From Actinomycetes bacterium (GTDB taxonomy: Bacteria > Actinomycetota > Actinomycetes > Actinomycetales > Microbacteriaceae): a DNA stretch of 64,000 nt. The notes under the pieces were generated by a model. The model had not been told where the DNA came from. It searched no databases and saw only the letters and a program-made list of their open reading frames with translations. The DNA is taken from NCBI GenBank assembly GCA_023386365.1, contig JAEWJX010000116.1, forward strand, positions 31,949 through 95,948, read 5' to 3'. Below are positions 26,303 through 35,616 of the stretch, piece by piece. A program made the translations under genes and the position numbers. How positions within the stretch are numbered: the stretch's first letter is position 1; every line of letters begins with the position of its first letter.

Positions 26303-27493
26303 GTGGAGTCCGAGCCCACCCATCCCACCACGTCCAGCCGGCGGCCGTCCGGCTCTTCGGCGCGTCGTGGATCGGCCTCCGCAGCATCTCGCGCACGTAC
26401 CGGTCAGGCGCACGTCGACCCGCCGCGTCCTGTCGCCGCTGAGGTGAGCGTCCTCGAGCATCCCGACCCCCCGATCGTCGAGGAGACCGCCGACGAGCTG
26501 CTGGATGGCGAGTTGCTGGTCGAGGCAGTCCTCGCGGACGAGGTGTTGATCGAGGAGCCCGACGTCGACGAGGTCGAGGTCGAGGAGGCGCCGGTCGAGG
26601 AGGAGGCTCCCGTCGAGGAGGCTCCTGAAGTCGAGGATGCCCCCGAAGAGGAGACCCCCGAGGCCGAAGCTGAGGTGGAGGAACCCACACCACGCCCCGC
26701 CGCGGTCTCGCTGGCCGACGTTCCGGCATCCGACGACTCGGCTCTCTCTGTGCGCGGCCTCACCAAGTACTTCGGCGGCGCGGTGGCCGTCGACGGCATC
26801 GACCTCGAGGTCCGCGCTGGCTCCTTCTTCGGAATCGTCGGGCCGAACGGTGCAGGTAAGACGACGACCCTGTCGATGGTGACCGGGCTGCTGCGTCCCG
26901 ACGGAGGCGACGTCCGGGTGTTCGGGGTCGACTTGTGGAAGAACCCGCGACTCGCGAAGCAGAAGATCGGCGTGCTGCCCGACCGTCTGCGGCTCTTCGA
27001 TCGCCTCACCGGCTCGGAGTTCCTGTACCACGCCGGGGCGCTGCGCGGCCTCAGCCGGGCGACGATCGCCCAACGCTCCGCCGACCTGTCGAAGGCCTTC
27101 GGTCTCGAGCATTCGCTGCACCGCCTCGTCTCCGACTACTCGGCGGGAATGACGAAGAAGATCGCGATCGCGGCCGCCATGATCCACGCCCCGCGGGTGC
27201 TCGTGCTCGACGAGCCGTTCGAGTCGGTCGACCCCGTCTCCACCTCCGTGGTGCTGGATGTGCTGACGCGGTTCACCGAGGCCGGGGGAACGGTCGTGCT
27301 GTCCAGCCACAGCATGGAGCTGACCGAGCGGGTCTGTGATTCGATCGCGGTCATCATCGACGGTCAGGTGCTCGCCGAGGGGCCGATCGCCGACGTGCTC
27401 GACGGCCGCAGCCTGGAGGAGCGTTTCGTGGAGCTCGCCGGTGGCGCGGCCGCGGTGGAGGGCATGGAGTGGTTGCAGAACTTCTCCGACTGA
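26303..27493 (+). CDS. ABC transporter ATPase with long acidic N-terminus
   Basis: 396 residues. Residues 1-145 are disordered: Ser/Arg-rich at first, then highly acidic with repeats of EEAP, VEE and EVED. The ATPase follows: Walker A GPNGAGKTTT, signature DYSAGMTKKIAIA, Walker B RVLVLDEPFE, H-loop SSHSME. It resembles ATPases of ABC-2 drug or lipid exporters. The membrane partner starts inside its 3' end (25-nt overlap). The N-terminal region has the same codon bias as the rest, so GTG 26303 is accepted, but a start further in cannot be excluded. Confidence 0.85.
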   Translation: MESEPTHPTTSSRRPSGSSARRGSASAASRARTGQAHVDPPRPVAAEVSVLEHPDPPIVEETADELLDGELLVEAVLADEVLIEEPDVDEVEVEEAPVEEEAPVEEAPEVEDAPEEETPEAEAEVEEPTPRPAAVSLADVPASDDSALSVRGLTKYFGGAVAVDGIDLEVRAGSFFGIVGPNGAGKTTTLSMVTGLLRPDGGDVRVFGVDLWKNPRLAKQKIGVLPDRLRLFDRLTGSEFLYHAGALRGLSRATIAQRSADLSKAFGLEHSLHRLVSDYSAGMTKKIAIAAAMIHAPRVLVLDEPFESVDPVSTSVVLDVLTRFTEAGGTVVLSSHSMELTERVCDSIAVIIDGQVLAEGPIADVLDGRSLEERFVELAGGAAAVEGMEWLQNFSD

Positions 27494-29070
27494 GGCTGCG
27501 GATGCTGGCCAACGGCTTCCGTCGCCGGCCGGTCGAGGTGTTCGGCGTCGTCGTCGCCCTGCTGCTGGCGATCGGCGGCACGTTGCTCGTGTGGTTCGGG
27601 TCGGGCTGGGTGAGCCAGTTCGACGACCGGTTCGTGATGCGCGCGGTCGTCACCGCCGGCTCGTGGATGTCGCTCGCCGCTTTCCTGCTTCCGGTGATGG
27701 CGATCCGACGCCCCACCCTCTCGCCTCGGGCGTTCGTCGGCTACGACTTGTCGCCGTTCGCGGTCGCGCTCACTTTCCTGATGTTCGCGCTCGTCGGCCC
27801 GGGCATCCTGCTGTTGCCGATCGCGTTCTCCCCGGTGAACGCCTGGCCCGACGAGACGTCGGTGCAGGTCGCGTGGGCGGCTGCGCCGCTTCTGTTCCTG
27901 CAGGGGTTGCTGACCGTGAAGCTGGGGCGTTTCGCCGGCATCGCGCTGCGACGCCGTCCGCGTCTCGCATCCTGGGTCGATTTCTTCGGTGTGCTGGTAC
28001 TGGTGCTGGGTGGTGTCGCCGTGCTGGTCGAGTTCGCCCCCCGTATTCCGGAGCTGCTCTGGGTGGTGCAGGCCGCTCGGCCGTTCAACGAGTTCTTCAC
28101 TGCCCTTCCGCAGCGGCTCGCCGTCACCCCGTTCGGGCTGTTGTGGGCGGCTCCCGGCCACGCGTCGAGCATGGTCGGCCAGCCGGATCTGGCGTGGCAG
28201 ACGGTCGGTTTTGGGATCGTGCTGGTGCTGCTGCTCCTGGTGGCGTGGCTCGCTCTGGTCGGGCTGGAGCTGCGGCCGACGCGGCGCCTGCGTGGACCGC
28301 AGCGCACGCGCGTGCCGGGTCTGTTCGCGCACTTCCCGGCGTCGCCGACGGGTGCCGTCGCGGCCCGGTCGTTGACCTACTGGGTGCGCGATCCGCGGTA
28401 CTTCGCCGTGTTCGCTGTGCTGCCGCTGGTTCCGGTTCTCACTCTGCTGGTGTTCTCGGTGGGTGGGGTGCCTTTTCCGATCGCCGTTCTCGTTCCGCTG
28501 CCGGTGATGGTGCTGCTGCTGGCCTGGTCGACGATCCACAACGATGTCGCCTATGACAACACCGCCATCTGGCAGCACGTCGCCGCGAGCACGCGGGGTT
28601 CGCATGACCGGCGTGGTCGCGCGGTCCCTGTGCTGATGTGGGGGCTGTTGCTGTTGGGCGTCGGCATCCCGCTGACGGTGTGGGGTCACGGCGACGTGTC
28701 GATCGCGGCCCCGTTCACGGGCGTCTGTGTCGCATTGCTTCTGGGCGGTATCGGTATCGGCAACGCGTATTCGGCGCGGTTCCCGTACGCGGCACCGCGG
28801 CCGGGGGATGCGGCGTGGCAGTCTCCGCAGGTTCCGGGGAGCCAGGGCGGTGTCGCGCAGGGCATGTCGGTGCTGTTGACCCTGTTGGTGGCGCTGCCGG
28901 CGCTGCTCGCGTCGGCGGTCTGGTGGGTCGAGGGCGGTCTCTGGGCCTGGGTGGCGTTGGCTGCGGGTGTCGTCTCGGGTCTTCTGGCGTTCGTTGCGGG
29001 GGTGCGCGGGGGTGGCGCGTCGTTCGATCGCCGGGCGCCGGAACTGTTGGCGTTCACGCAGCGCAACTAG
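27469..29070 (+). CDS. ABC transporter permease, multi-spanning
   Basis: 533 residues with about 12-14 hydrophobic segments throughout, without a recognisable soluble domain. Its position makes it the membrane component of the preceding ATPase. Substrate unknown. GTG 27469 has GGAGGG 6 nt upstream inside the ATPase gene, which also suggests translational coupling; ATG 27502 is a weaker alternative. Confidence 0.82.
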   Translation: MVAELLRLRLRMLANGFRRRPVEVFGVVVALLLAIGGTLLVWFGSGWVSQFDDRFVMRAVVTAGSWMSLAAFLLPVMAIRRPTLSPRAFVGYDLSPFAVALTFLMFALVGPGILLLPIAFSPVNAWPDETSVQVAWAAAPLLFLQGLLTVKLGRFAGIALRRRPRLASWVDFFGVLVLVLGGVAVLVEFAPRIPELLWVVQAARPFNEFFTALPQRLAVTPFGLLWAAPGHASSMVGQPDLAWQTVGFGIVLVLLLLVAWLALVGLELRPTRRLRGPQRTRVPGLFAHFPASPTGAVAARSLTYWVRDPRYFAVFAVLPLVPVLTLLVFSVGGVPFPIAVLVPLPVMVLLLAWSTIHNDVAYDNTAIWQHVAASTRGSHDRRGRAVPVLMWGLLLLGVGIPLTVWGHGDVSIAAPFTGVCVALLLGGIGIGNAYSARFPYAAPRPGDAAWQSPQVPGSQGGVAQGMSVLLTLLVALPALLASAVWWVEGGLWAWVALAAGVVSGLLAFVAGVRGGGASFDRRAPELLAFTQRN

Positions 29071-29104
29071 GGCGCGTGGCGCTGTCGTGTCGTAGCCTGT
29101 TCGG

Positions 29105-29371
29105 ATGAGCGACCTTGATGCGGATCGGATCGGCGGCGGCGGCACCGATGTGCTCGACCGGGAGCTGGAGAAGCTTCTCGAGGGTGAGCTCACCGAGGAC
29201 GGCGATCACGACCTTTTCGCGCACTACGTGAAGAAGGACAAGATCGTCGAGTCGGCGGTCACCGGCAAGCCGGTGCGTGCGTTGTGCGGCAAGAAGTGGA
29301 TCCCGGGCCGCGACCCGTCGAAGTTCCCGGTCTGCCCCGACTGCCAGAAGATCTACGAGCGTCTGAAGTAG
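29105..29371 (+). CDS. DUF3039 protein with zinc-knuckle-like cysteines
   Basis: 88 residues. The C-terminal ALCGKKWIPGRDPSKFPVCPDCQKIYE holds three cysteines (CGKxW and CPxC) that look metal-binding. Length and pattern fit the actinobacterial DUF3039 family, whose function is unknown. TAGCCT at 29093 lies 6 nt before the ATG and suggests a leaderless transcript. Convergent with pncB. Confidence 0.85.
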   Translation: MSDLDADRIGGGGTDVLDRELEKLLEGELTEDGDHDLFAHYVKKDKIVESAVTGKPVRALCGKKWIPGRDPSKFPVCPDCQKIYERLK

Positions 29372-29390
29372 GCGTTTCGCCCCGCACCGC

Positions 29391-30695
29391 TCACAGGTAG
29401 CGCGTGGGGATCGCGGCGTCGCCGCGCGACAGTCTGAGGGCGTCGGCCGGGAGTTCGGCGATGGCGCGGGCGTGGTGGGTGCGCGCCTGGGCGACACCGT
29501 CGGCGCCGAGGTGTTCGGTGTGGGGTTCACCGTCGGTGACGAGGGGGACGTGCAGCGGGCGTCCGGTGTCGGGTCGGAGCGATGTGACGGGCGGGTCGTC
29601 GACGTGGATCTCTTCGGCGACGGCGGTGCCGTCGCGGAGCGCCCGGATCGCCTGTTTGCGGCCGCCGACGGTGGCTTTCCCTTCGGAGGACTTGCCGACG
29701 GCGGTCCAGCTGCCGGTGGTCTCTTGCCGGGCGACGAGTTTGTAGACCATGCCGGCGGCGGGGGCACCCGATCCGGTGACGAGTGAGGTGCCGACTCCGT
29801 AGGAGTCGACGGGGGCGGAGGCGAGCGCGGCGATTGCGTGTTCGTCGAGGTCGTTGGTGACCGTGATGCGGGTGTTGGTGGCGCCGTGTCGGTCGAGTCG
29901 GGCGCGCACGTCGCGCACGACCACGCCGAGGTCTCCTGAGTCGACGCGCACGGCGCCGAGGTCGGTTCCGGCGGCGGCGATCGCGTTGTCGACGCCTTGC
30001 CGGATGTCGTAGGTGTCGATGAGCAGGGTGGTGTCGGTCCCGAGGCGCGCCACCTGTGCGGCGAAGGCCTCCTCTTCGGTGGGGAAGAGGAGGGTGAACG
30101 CGTGTGCGGCGGTGCCCATTGTGGGCACCCCCCATCGCCTGCCCGCTTCGAGGTTGGAGGTGGCGCCGAATCCGGCGATGTGGGCTGCCCGTGCCGCGGC
30201 GACGGCGGAGTGTTCTCCGGTGCGGCGGGAGCCCATCTCGGCGAGGGGGCGTCGTCCGGCTGCGGCGACCATGCGGGCGGCGGCGGATGCGACGGCGGAG
30301 TCGTAGTTGAGGATGGAGAGCGCGAGGGTTTCGAGGATGACGCCGTCTGCGAACCCGGCTTCGACGATGAGGATCGGCGAGCCGGGGAAGTAGAGCTCGC
30401 CTTCGCGGTACCCGCGGATGGTGCCGCGGAAGCGGTAGACCTCCAGCCAGTCGAGCGCGTCGGGGGAGGCGACGTTCTCCCGTTTCAGCCACGACAGTTC
30501 GTCGGGGCCGAAGCGGAACTCGCCGAGGGCTTCGAGAAGCCGGCCGGTTCCGGCGACGACTCCGTAGCGGCGTCCTTCGGGGAGTCGGCGGGCGAAGAGC
30601 TCGAAGACGCTCGGTGTCTCGTGCACGCCCGCCTGGAGGGCGGCGTCGATCATGGTGAGCTCGTACCGGTCGGTGTGGAGCGCCGTCGACGTCAT
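29391..30695 (-). CDS. pncB: nicotinate phosphoribosyltransferase
   Basis: 434 residues. It converts nicotinate, PRPP and ATP to nicotinate mononucleotide in the Preiss-Handler NAD salvage route. Family motifs present: LHTDRYELTMIDAALQAG at the N-terminus, TSNLEAGRRWGVPTMGTAAHAF with the His that becomes phosphorylated, LIDTYD, and VRVDSGDLG for PRPP binding. ATG 30695. It stands alone between DUF3039 (convergent) and the secreted PKD-like protein (same strand). Confidence 0.93.
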   Translation of the reverse strand: MTSTALHTDRYELTMIDAALQAGVHETPSVFELFARRLPEGRRYGVVAGTGRLLEALGEFRFGPDELSWLKRENVASPDALDWLEVYRFRGTIRGYREGELYFPGSPILIVEAGFADGVILETLALSILNYDSAVASAAARMVAAAGRRPLAEMGSRRTGEHSAVAAARAAHIAGFGATSNLEAGRRWGVPTMGTAAHAFTLLFPTEEEAFAAQVARLGTDTTLLIDTYDIRQGVDNAIAAAGTDLGAVRVDSGDLGVVVRDVRARLDRHGATNTRITVTNDLDEHAIAALASAPVDSYGVGTSLVTGSGAPAAGMVYKLVARQETTGSWTAVGKSSEGKATVGGRKQAIRALRDGTAVAEEIHVDDPPVTSLRPDTGRPLHVPLVTDGEPHTEHLGADGVAQARTHHARAIAELPADALRLSRGDAAIPTRYL

Positions 30696-30728
30696 GCGCC
30701 CAGCGTAGGACGGCCGGTCGGCGGGCGC

Positions 30729-31475
30729 TCAGCATCCGGGACCCACGGAGCTTCGCGTGCAGTTCCGGTCGACGAGCACGGTCTTCGCCGGGCGCACGGT
30801 CACGCGCAGGTCGTTCGCGGGGAGAGTGAGAGTTCCCGGGATGCGCACGAAGTCGCCTCCGCCGATGCGGTACTCGGCGCGGTAGGTGACGGTGAGGCGG
30901 ATCGTGTGGTCTCCCGCGCGCCGGTACGTGTGGCTCGTTGAGGTGGCGTCGAACTCCCGCAGGCCTAGGTGGCCCCAGGTGGCACCGGGGGAGCGGCTCG
31001 TCGCGCTGGAGCCGTCGCCGTAACTCCACCGGAATCCGACGGGCGTGAACCGCACATCCGCCGACTCGCCGAGCAGTGTGCCGGCCACGATCTGCGGTTC
31101 CGCGTGGGCGTAGACGTTGATCGGAAGCCCGACGACCGCCCAACCGTTGGGTTCCATCACCTGGACGGCGGGTGTCGGTCGGAAACGCGCGATGTCGGCG
31201 AGCGTCACCGCCACCACCACGTAGTCGTCACGGTCAGGACCGTAGTCCGAGGCGCTTTCCGATTCGTCGGGTGCGAGAGTGTCAGCGAGCGCTCCGCCCG
31301 TCGGATTCTCGGCCGGGACGTGGCCCGAGTCTTCCGCGCGCAGTACGACGTTGTCATCCTCGATCGTCCCGCTTGTGCAGCCCGCCCATGTGATTCCCTG
31401 CTTGCAAGGGTCCTCCGCCATCGGAGCGATCACGAACGAAACGGCAAGGCCGAGAGTTGCCACTGGTGTCAGCAT
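30729..31475 (-). CDS. secreted PKD-like protein
   Basis: 248 residues. It starts with a hydrophobic segment (VATLGLAVSFVIAP) that may be a signal peptide, then has a cysteine pair (DPCKQGITWAGC) and, in the second half, a PKD-like fold: GFRWSYGDGSSA, then TSHTYRRAGDHTIRLTVTYRAEY. A C-terminal cysteine pair (NCTRSSVGPGC) may form a disulfide. ATG 31475 overlaps the upstream lipoprotein gene by 7 nt, so the two are translated as a pair. Function unknown. Confidence 0.75.
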   Translation of the reverse strand: MLTPVATLGLAVSFVIAPMAEDPCKQGITWAGCTSGTIEDDNVVLRAEDSGHVPAENPTGGALADTLAPDESESASDYGPDRDDYVVVAVTLADIARFRPTPAVQVMEPNGWAVVGLPINVYAHAEPQIVAGTLLGESADVRFTPVGFRWSYGDGSSATSRSPGATWGHLGLREFDATSTSHTYRRAGDHTIRLTVTYRAEYRIGGGDFVRIPGTLTLPANDLRVTVRPAKTVLVDRNCTRSSVGPGC

Positions 31476-31990
31476 TCGCGGTCGGCCCAGTAGTCCTTGC
31501 GCACGATTCGCAGGGAGTCGTTCGGATCGAACTCGACCTCGAAGGGGAGGTGAAGGCGTCGGCCTGCCTTCACAACGGATGCCCCCGTCGCGTCGACCAG
31601 GTCGGTGTTCGTCATGTCGTCGCAGGTGTAGGCCACGATCGAGTCGGTGTCGTATCGCTGGAGCGCGATAGAGAATGCCGTTGCTCCGATTCCGCGCCAG
31701 TCGTTCTCGCGGAGGTATTCGTAGGAATCGCTTGTCTCATCGAACAGTTCCTTCGAGACGAAGGACGCGAGGCGAGAGTCGTCGGCACCCGCTTCGCGAA
31801 CGATCTGATCCGACACGGCCAGGTATGCCGCGTACGCCTTCTCCGCCGCCGCCAACGCCTCCTCGTCGGATGCGAATCGCGGCGCGCTGGCGGTGGTCGG
31901 CGCCGGTTCTCGGGGTGGTGCGGAGTCGCATCCGGTGAGCAGCAGACCGGTCGCGAGGAGGGCGGGAAGGAGGCGCGTGAACGAGAGCAT
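31469..31990 (-). CDS. small secreted lipoprotein
   Basis: 173 residues. A signal peptide with lipobox LLLTGC near residue 21 is followed by a Pro/Thr/Ala spacer and a helix-beta domain of about 120 residues (AEKAYAAYLAVSDQIVREAG, then IVAYTCDDMTNTDLVD). It resembles actinobacterial lipoproteins that occur upstream of PKD-like secreted proteins. Co-transcribed with the PKD-like gene through a 7-nt overlap. Unknown function. Confidence 0.78.
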   Translation of the reverse strand: MLSFTRLLPALLATGLLLTGCDSAPPREPAPTTASAPRFASDEEALAAAEKAYAAYLAVSDQIVREAGADDSRLASFVSKELFDETSDSYEYLRENDWRGIGATAFSIALQRYDTDSIVAYTCDDMTNTDLVDATGASVVKAGRRLHLPFEVEFDPNDSLRIVRKDYWADREC

Positions 31991-32063
31991 CCGGTCACGC
32001 TAGGAGTCTCCGGCGCACCCCCGCGCGAACTATCCACAGGGCAGCCGGCCCCGCCTTCCGCAT

Positions 32064-32207
32064 CCCAAATCAAGGAACCCACCGCCCAAATCAAGGAGTC
32101 CGGGCGCGGGAACCTGCGGATTCGGGGCGTTGAGCAACTCCGGCCACGCGAGTTCCTTGATTCGGGCGGCGCGTTCCTTGATTCGGGAGACGGACTCCTT
32201 GATTCGG
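32064..32207. repeat. 21-bp phased repeats in inverted arrangement upstream of murI
   Basis: Two copies of CCCAAATCAAGGA begin at 32064 and 32085, exactly 21 bp apart. Three copies of its near-complement TCCTTGATTCGG begin at 32154, 32175 and 32196, again exactly 21 bp apart. The left and right sets face each other across about 55 bp. The 21-bp step is two helical turns. The block lies just upstream of murI (GTG 32253) and downstream of nothing on the plus strand. It looks like a protein-binding array or a repeat family of the genome. Confidence 0.8.
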
Positions 32208-32252
32208 AGGGCGGAAGTCCTCGCCACCGCCGCGAAGGTACGCTGGATCACC

Positions 32253-33101
<849 letters not shown>

Positions 33102-33124
33102 CCACCCGCCCACGAAGGAGCCCC

Positions 33125-33856
33125 ATGTCCGACCTCCGCGCCGACGGCCGCACCCCCGAGCAGCTGCGCACCATCACCATCGAACGCGGCTGGAGCTCGC
33201 AGGCGGAGGGCAGCGCCCTCATCTCGTTCGGCAACACGAAGGTGCTGTGCACGGCCAGCTTCACCAACGGGGTGCCGCGCTGGCTCACCGGCAAGGGCAA
33301 GGGCTGGGTCACGGCCGAGTACGCGATGCTGCCGCGTTCCACCAACGACCGCATGGACCGCGAGTCGGTGAAGGGCCGCATCGGCGGCCGCACCCACGAG
33401 ATCTCGCGGCTCATCGGCCGCAGCCTGCGCGCCATCATCGACACGAAGGCGCTGGGGGAGAACACCATTGTCATCGACTGCGACGTGCTGCAGGCCGACG
33501 GCGGCACCCGCACCGCCGCGATCACCGGCGCCTACGTGGCGCTCGCGGATGCGGTGGCGTGGGGTCGTGAGCGGGGCTTCATCGGCAAGAACTCCGTGGC
33601 ACTCATCGACACCGTCTCTGCGGTGTCGGTGGGCATCATCGACGGCGAACCCATGCTCGACCTCGCATACACGGAGGATGTGCGCGCCGAGACCGACATG
33701 AACGTCGTCGTCACCGGTCGCGGACTCTTCGTCGAGGTGCAGGGCACGGCCGAGGGTGCGCCGTTCGATCGACGCGAACTCGACGCACTGCTCGATCTGG
33801 CGCTCGCCGGCAACGCCGATCTCGCCCGCATCCAGAACGAGGCGCTCGCCGGCTGA
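33125..33856 (+). CDS. rph: ribonuclease PH
   Basis: 243 residues, the expected length. It removes nucleotides 3' of the CCA end of tRNA precursors by phosphorolysis. Motifs: DGRTPEQLR, FGNTKVLCTASF, GWVTAEYAMLPRST, the DVLQADGGTRTAAITGAY phosphate-binding loop and the C-terminal DLDY-like acidic site (PMLDLAYTED). ATG 33125 is preceded by GAAGGAG. Operon with murI and upstream of the convergent GNAT gene. rdgB, often next to rph in actinobacteria, lies a little further on. Confidence 0.95.
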   Translation: MSDLRADGRTPEQLRTITIERGWSSQAEGSALISFGNTKVLCTASFTNGVPRWLTGKGKGWVTAEYAMLPRSTNDRMDRESVKGRIGGRTHEISRLIGRSLRAIIDTKALGENTIVIDCDVLQADGGTRTAAITGAYVALADAVAWGRERGFIGKNSVALIDTVSAVSVGIIDGEPMLDLAYTEDVRAETDMNVVVTGRGLFVEVQGTAEGAPFDRRELDALLDLALAGNADLARIQNEALAG

Positions 33857-33871
33857 CCCTCGGCGGTCAGC
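33852..33871. terminator. bidirectional hairpin between rph and the GNAT gene
   Basis: A 7-bp inverted repeat GCTGACC / GGTCAGC with a 6-nt loop contains the stop codons of both convergent genes (rph TGA at 33854 and the GNAT stop at 33867). Small but well placed. Confidence 0.5.
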
Positions 33872-34526
33872 GCCTCCGGAAGATGCCGCGCCGTTCGGTG
33901 GGCGGTTCCGGATCCATGTCGGGCATGGTCTCGGTGAGCGCCCGGATGCGGTTCGGGTACTGCTTCGCCGCGAGGAACAACTGACCGAGCATGGTGCGGC
34001 GCCCGTCCGAGTGGAGGAAGCCGCTCCAGCGGTTCGCCTGGTGCCATGCGCCGGCCGCGTGCAGCAGCGCGGTGCCGATGTTCTGTCGGCGGTGGTCGGG
34101 TGAGACGAAGATCTGGTGGACGAGGCCGTCGCGGTGCCAGCGGACGGCGCCCAGCTGGGTGTCGGAGCGCACCCCGAGCCCGGCGAACGTGTGATTCGAC
34201 ACGATCGTTCCCGCGGGCAGCGTGTCTCCGCCGTAGGCGACGAGGTTGCAGGCGGGGCGCTGGGCGCGGGGTTCGTCGACGGCGACGAACCACAGCGCAG
34301 GTGCTCCCGGGGCACGGTGCTCCGGGATGGTGACGCGGATCAGCCCCCGCTCGACGGGTTCGGTGCGCCACACCAGTTCGGCGTCCTCCGGCACGTCGTC
34401 GGAGTACTCGCCCTCGGCGTGGTGGGCGTCCGCCCACGCCTCCGCCAGTCGCAATCCGGACGGAGTCGCGCCGAGCTCGCGGTACCAGATGTGCTGAGCG
34501 GAATATGTGCCCTCGTCGGGTGCCAT
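33867..34526 (-). CDS. GNAT family acetyltransferase
   Basis: 219 residues. The central VHQIFVSPDHRRQNIGTALLHAA is the acetyl-CoA-binding motif A of GNAT enzymes (the R/Q-x-x-G-x-G/A loop appears as RRQNIGTA). The N-terminal 100 residues carry the substrate-binding part. The substrate is unknown. ATG 34526 is used; AGGAG sits 13 nt upstream on the coding strand. Convergent with rph and divergent from the LAxTG protein. Confidence 0.78.
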   Translation of the reverse strand: MAPDEGTYSAQHIWYRELGATPSGLRLAEAWADAHHAEGEYSDDVPEDAELVWRTEPVERGLIRVTIPEHRAPGAPALWFVAVDEPRAQRPACNLVAYGGDTLPAGTIVSNHTFAGLGVRSDTQLGAVRWHRDGLVHQIFVSPDHRRQNIGTALLHAAGAWHQANRWSGFLHSDGRRTMLGQLFLAAKQYPNRIRALTETMPDMDPEPPTERRGIFRRR

Positions 34527-34610
34527 GGATGCTGTGAATCTCCTGCTAGGTTTGCTCCGCGGCATCGCAGTCGACGCCGTCCCGTCCCCCATGGTCCACC
34601 CGAGGAGCCC

Positions 34611-35591
34611 GTGTTGAGGAAGACTACCGCCCTGCTGTCCGCGTCCACGCTGGGCGTCGTCGCCGTCGCTGCAGGAGCCGTCGCCCCGGCATCCGCCGAC
34701 ATCATCACCGAGCCGAAGTGCGAGACCTTCGAGGACCACCTCAGCGACGACCTGATGGCAGTCGATACCGACTGGTACATGGAGTGCGTGCCCCAGTACG
34801 GCCTCGGCAAGGCGGAGTTCACGCTCGAGGCTCCGGACAGCGGACTCCCGGACGACTTCGACCTGCTGACCGCGTCGCGCACCAACTCGCCCGACGCATC
34901 CGGTATCGCCCCCTACTACGAGGACTTCTTCGGAGACACTGACGAGCCGCTCGACGCCTGGATCAACCCGATCGAGGTCGAGGAGAGCGACCCCGGCGTG
35001 CTGCGCGTCGGCGCGATGCTCGTCGCCCCCGTGTCGAGCGTCGGCAGGCTGGATGAGGCGCCGGCTGCGGTCGGTGCCGCGTGCGAGCTGGAGAGCTACC
35101 CGGAGGGCACCGAGTCGATCACGTTCGTGTCGAACTTCGCCCCGGTCACCACGACCTTCAGTTTCGTGGGCGCCGATGGCGTGACCTACGAGGCGCCGGT
35201 GACGGCGACCCCCGACCCCACCTACTACGTGTTCATCGAGCCGAGCGATGCGGACCCGGAAGCCACCGAGCCGATCGTGTGCATCACCGACACCCACCAG
35301 ACCGCCTCGACCGAGTCGGAGGAGGGTCCGAGCGTCGCGTTCGTCGGCCTGCTGACCGTTCCGCCGTACGTGTGGTTCGAGGAGATCGTCGAGGGTTCCG
35401 ACGAGCTGCCCGGCCTCGGAAGCTTCCGCTTCGCCGCGGTCGACGATGGCTCGGCCGAGCCGCAGCCGGAGCCGGAGCTGGCCGCGACCGGTTCCGAGAA
35501 CGCGGTTCCGCTCGCGATCGCCGCCGGTGTGCTCGGTGGTCTGGGCGCGCTGCTGTTCGCCTTCTCCCGCCGCCGTCGCCCGCAGGAGTGA
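34611..35591 (+). CDS. LAxTG-anchored secreted protein of unknown function
   Basis: 326 residues. It has a signal peptide (LSASTLGVVAVAAGAVAPASA) and an acidic extracellular domain of about 260 residues, and ends with LAATG, a hydrophobic helix (AVPLAIAAGVLGGLGALLFAF) and a basic tail SRRRRP. That is a sortase sorting signal of the LAxTG type used by class E sortases of high-GC Gram-positives. The start is GTG 34611 or, with better spacing to GAGGAG, TTG 34614. No sortase gene is in the window. Confidence 0.82.
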   Translation: MLRKTTALLSASTLGVVAVAAGAVAPASADIITEPKCETFEDHLSDDLMAVDTDWYMECVPQYGLGKAEFTLEAPDSGLPDDFDLLTASRTNSPDASGIAPYYEDFFGDTDEPLDAWINPIEVEESDPGVLRVGAMLVAPVSSVGRLDEAPAAVGAACELESYPEGTESITFVSNFAPVTTTFSFVGADGVTYEAPVTATPDPTYYVFIEPSDADPEATEPIVCITDTHQTASTESEEGPSVAFVGLLTVPPYVWFEEIVEGSDELPGLGSFRFAAVDDGSAEPQPEPELAATGSENAVPLAIAAGVLGGLGALLFAFSRRRRPQE

Positions 35592-35616
35592 CGCGGGCGG
35601 GCCGTAGGCTCGCACC

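Noticed and set aside
32064..32207. Possible CRISPR array
   Set aside because: Repeats are only 12-13 bp, spacers are about 8 bp, orientation reverses between the two sets, and no cas genes are in the window.
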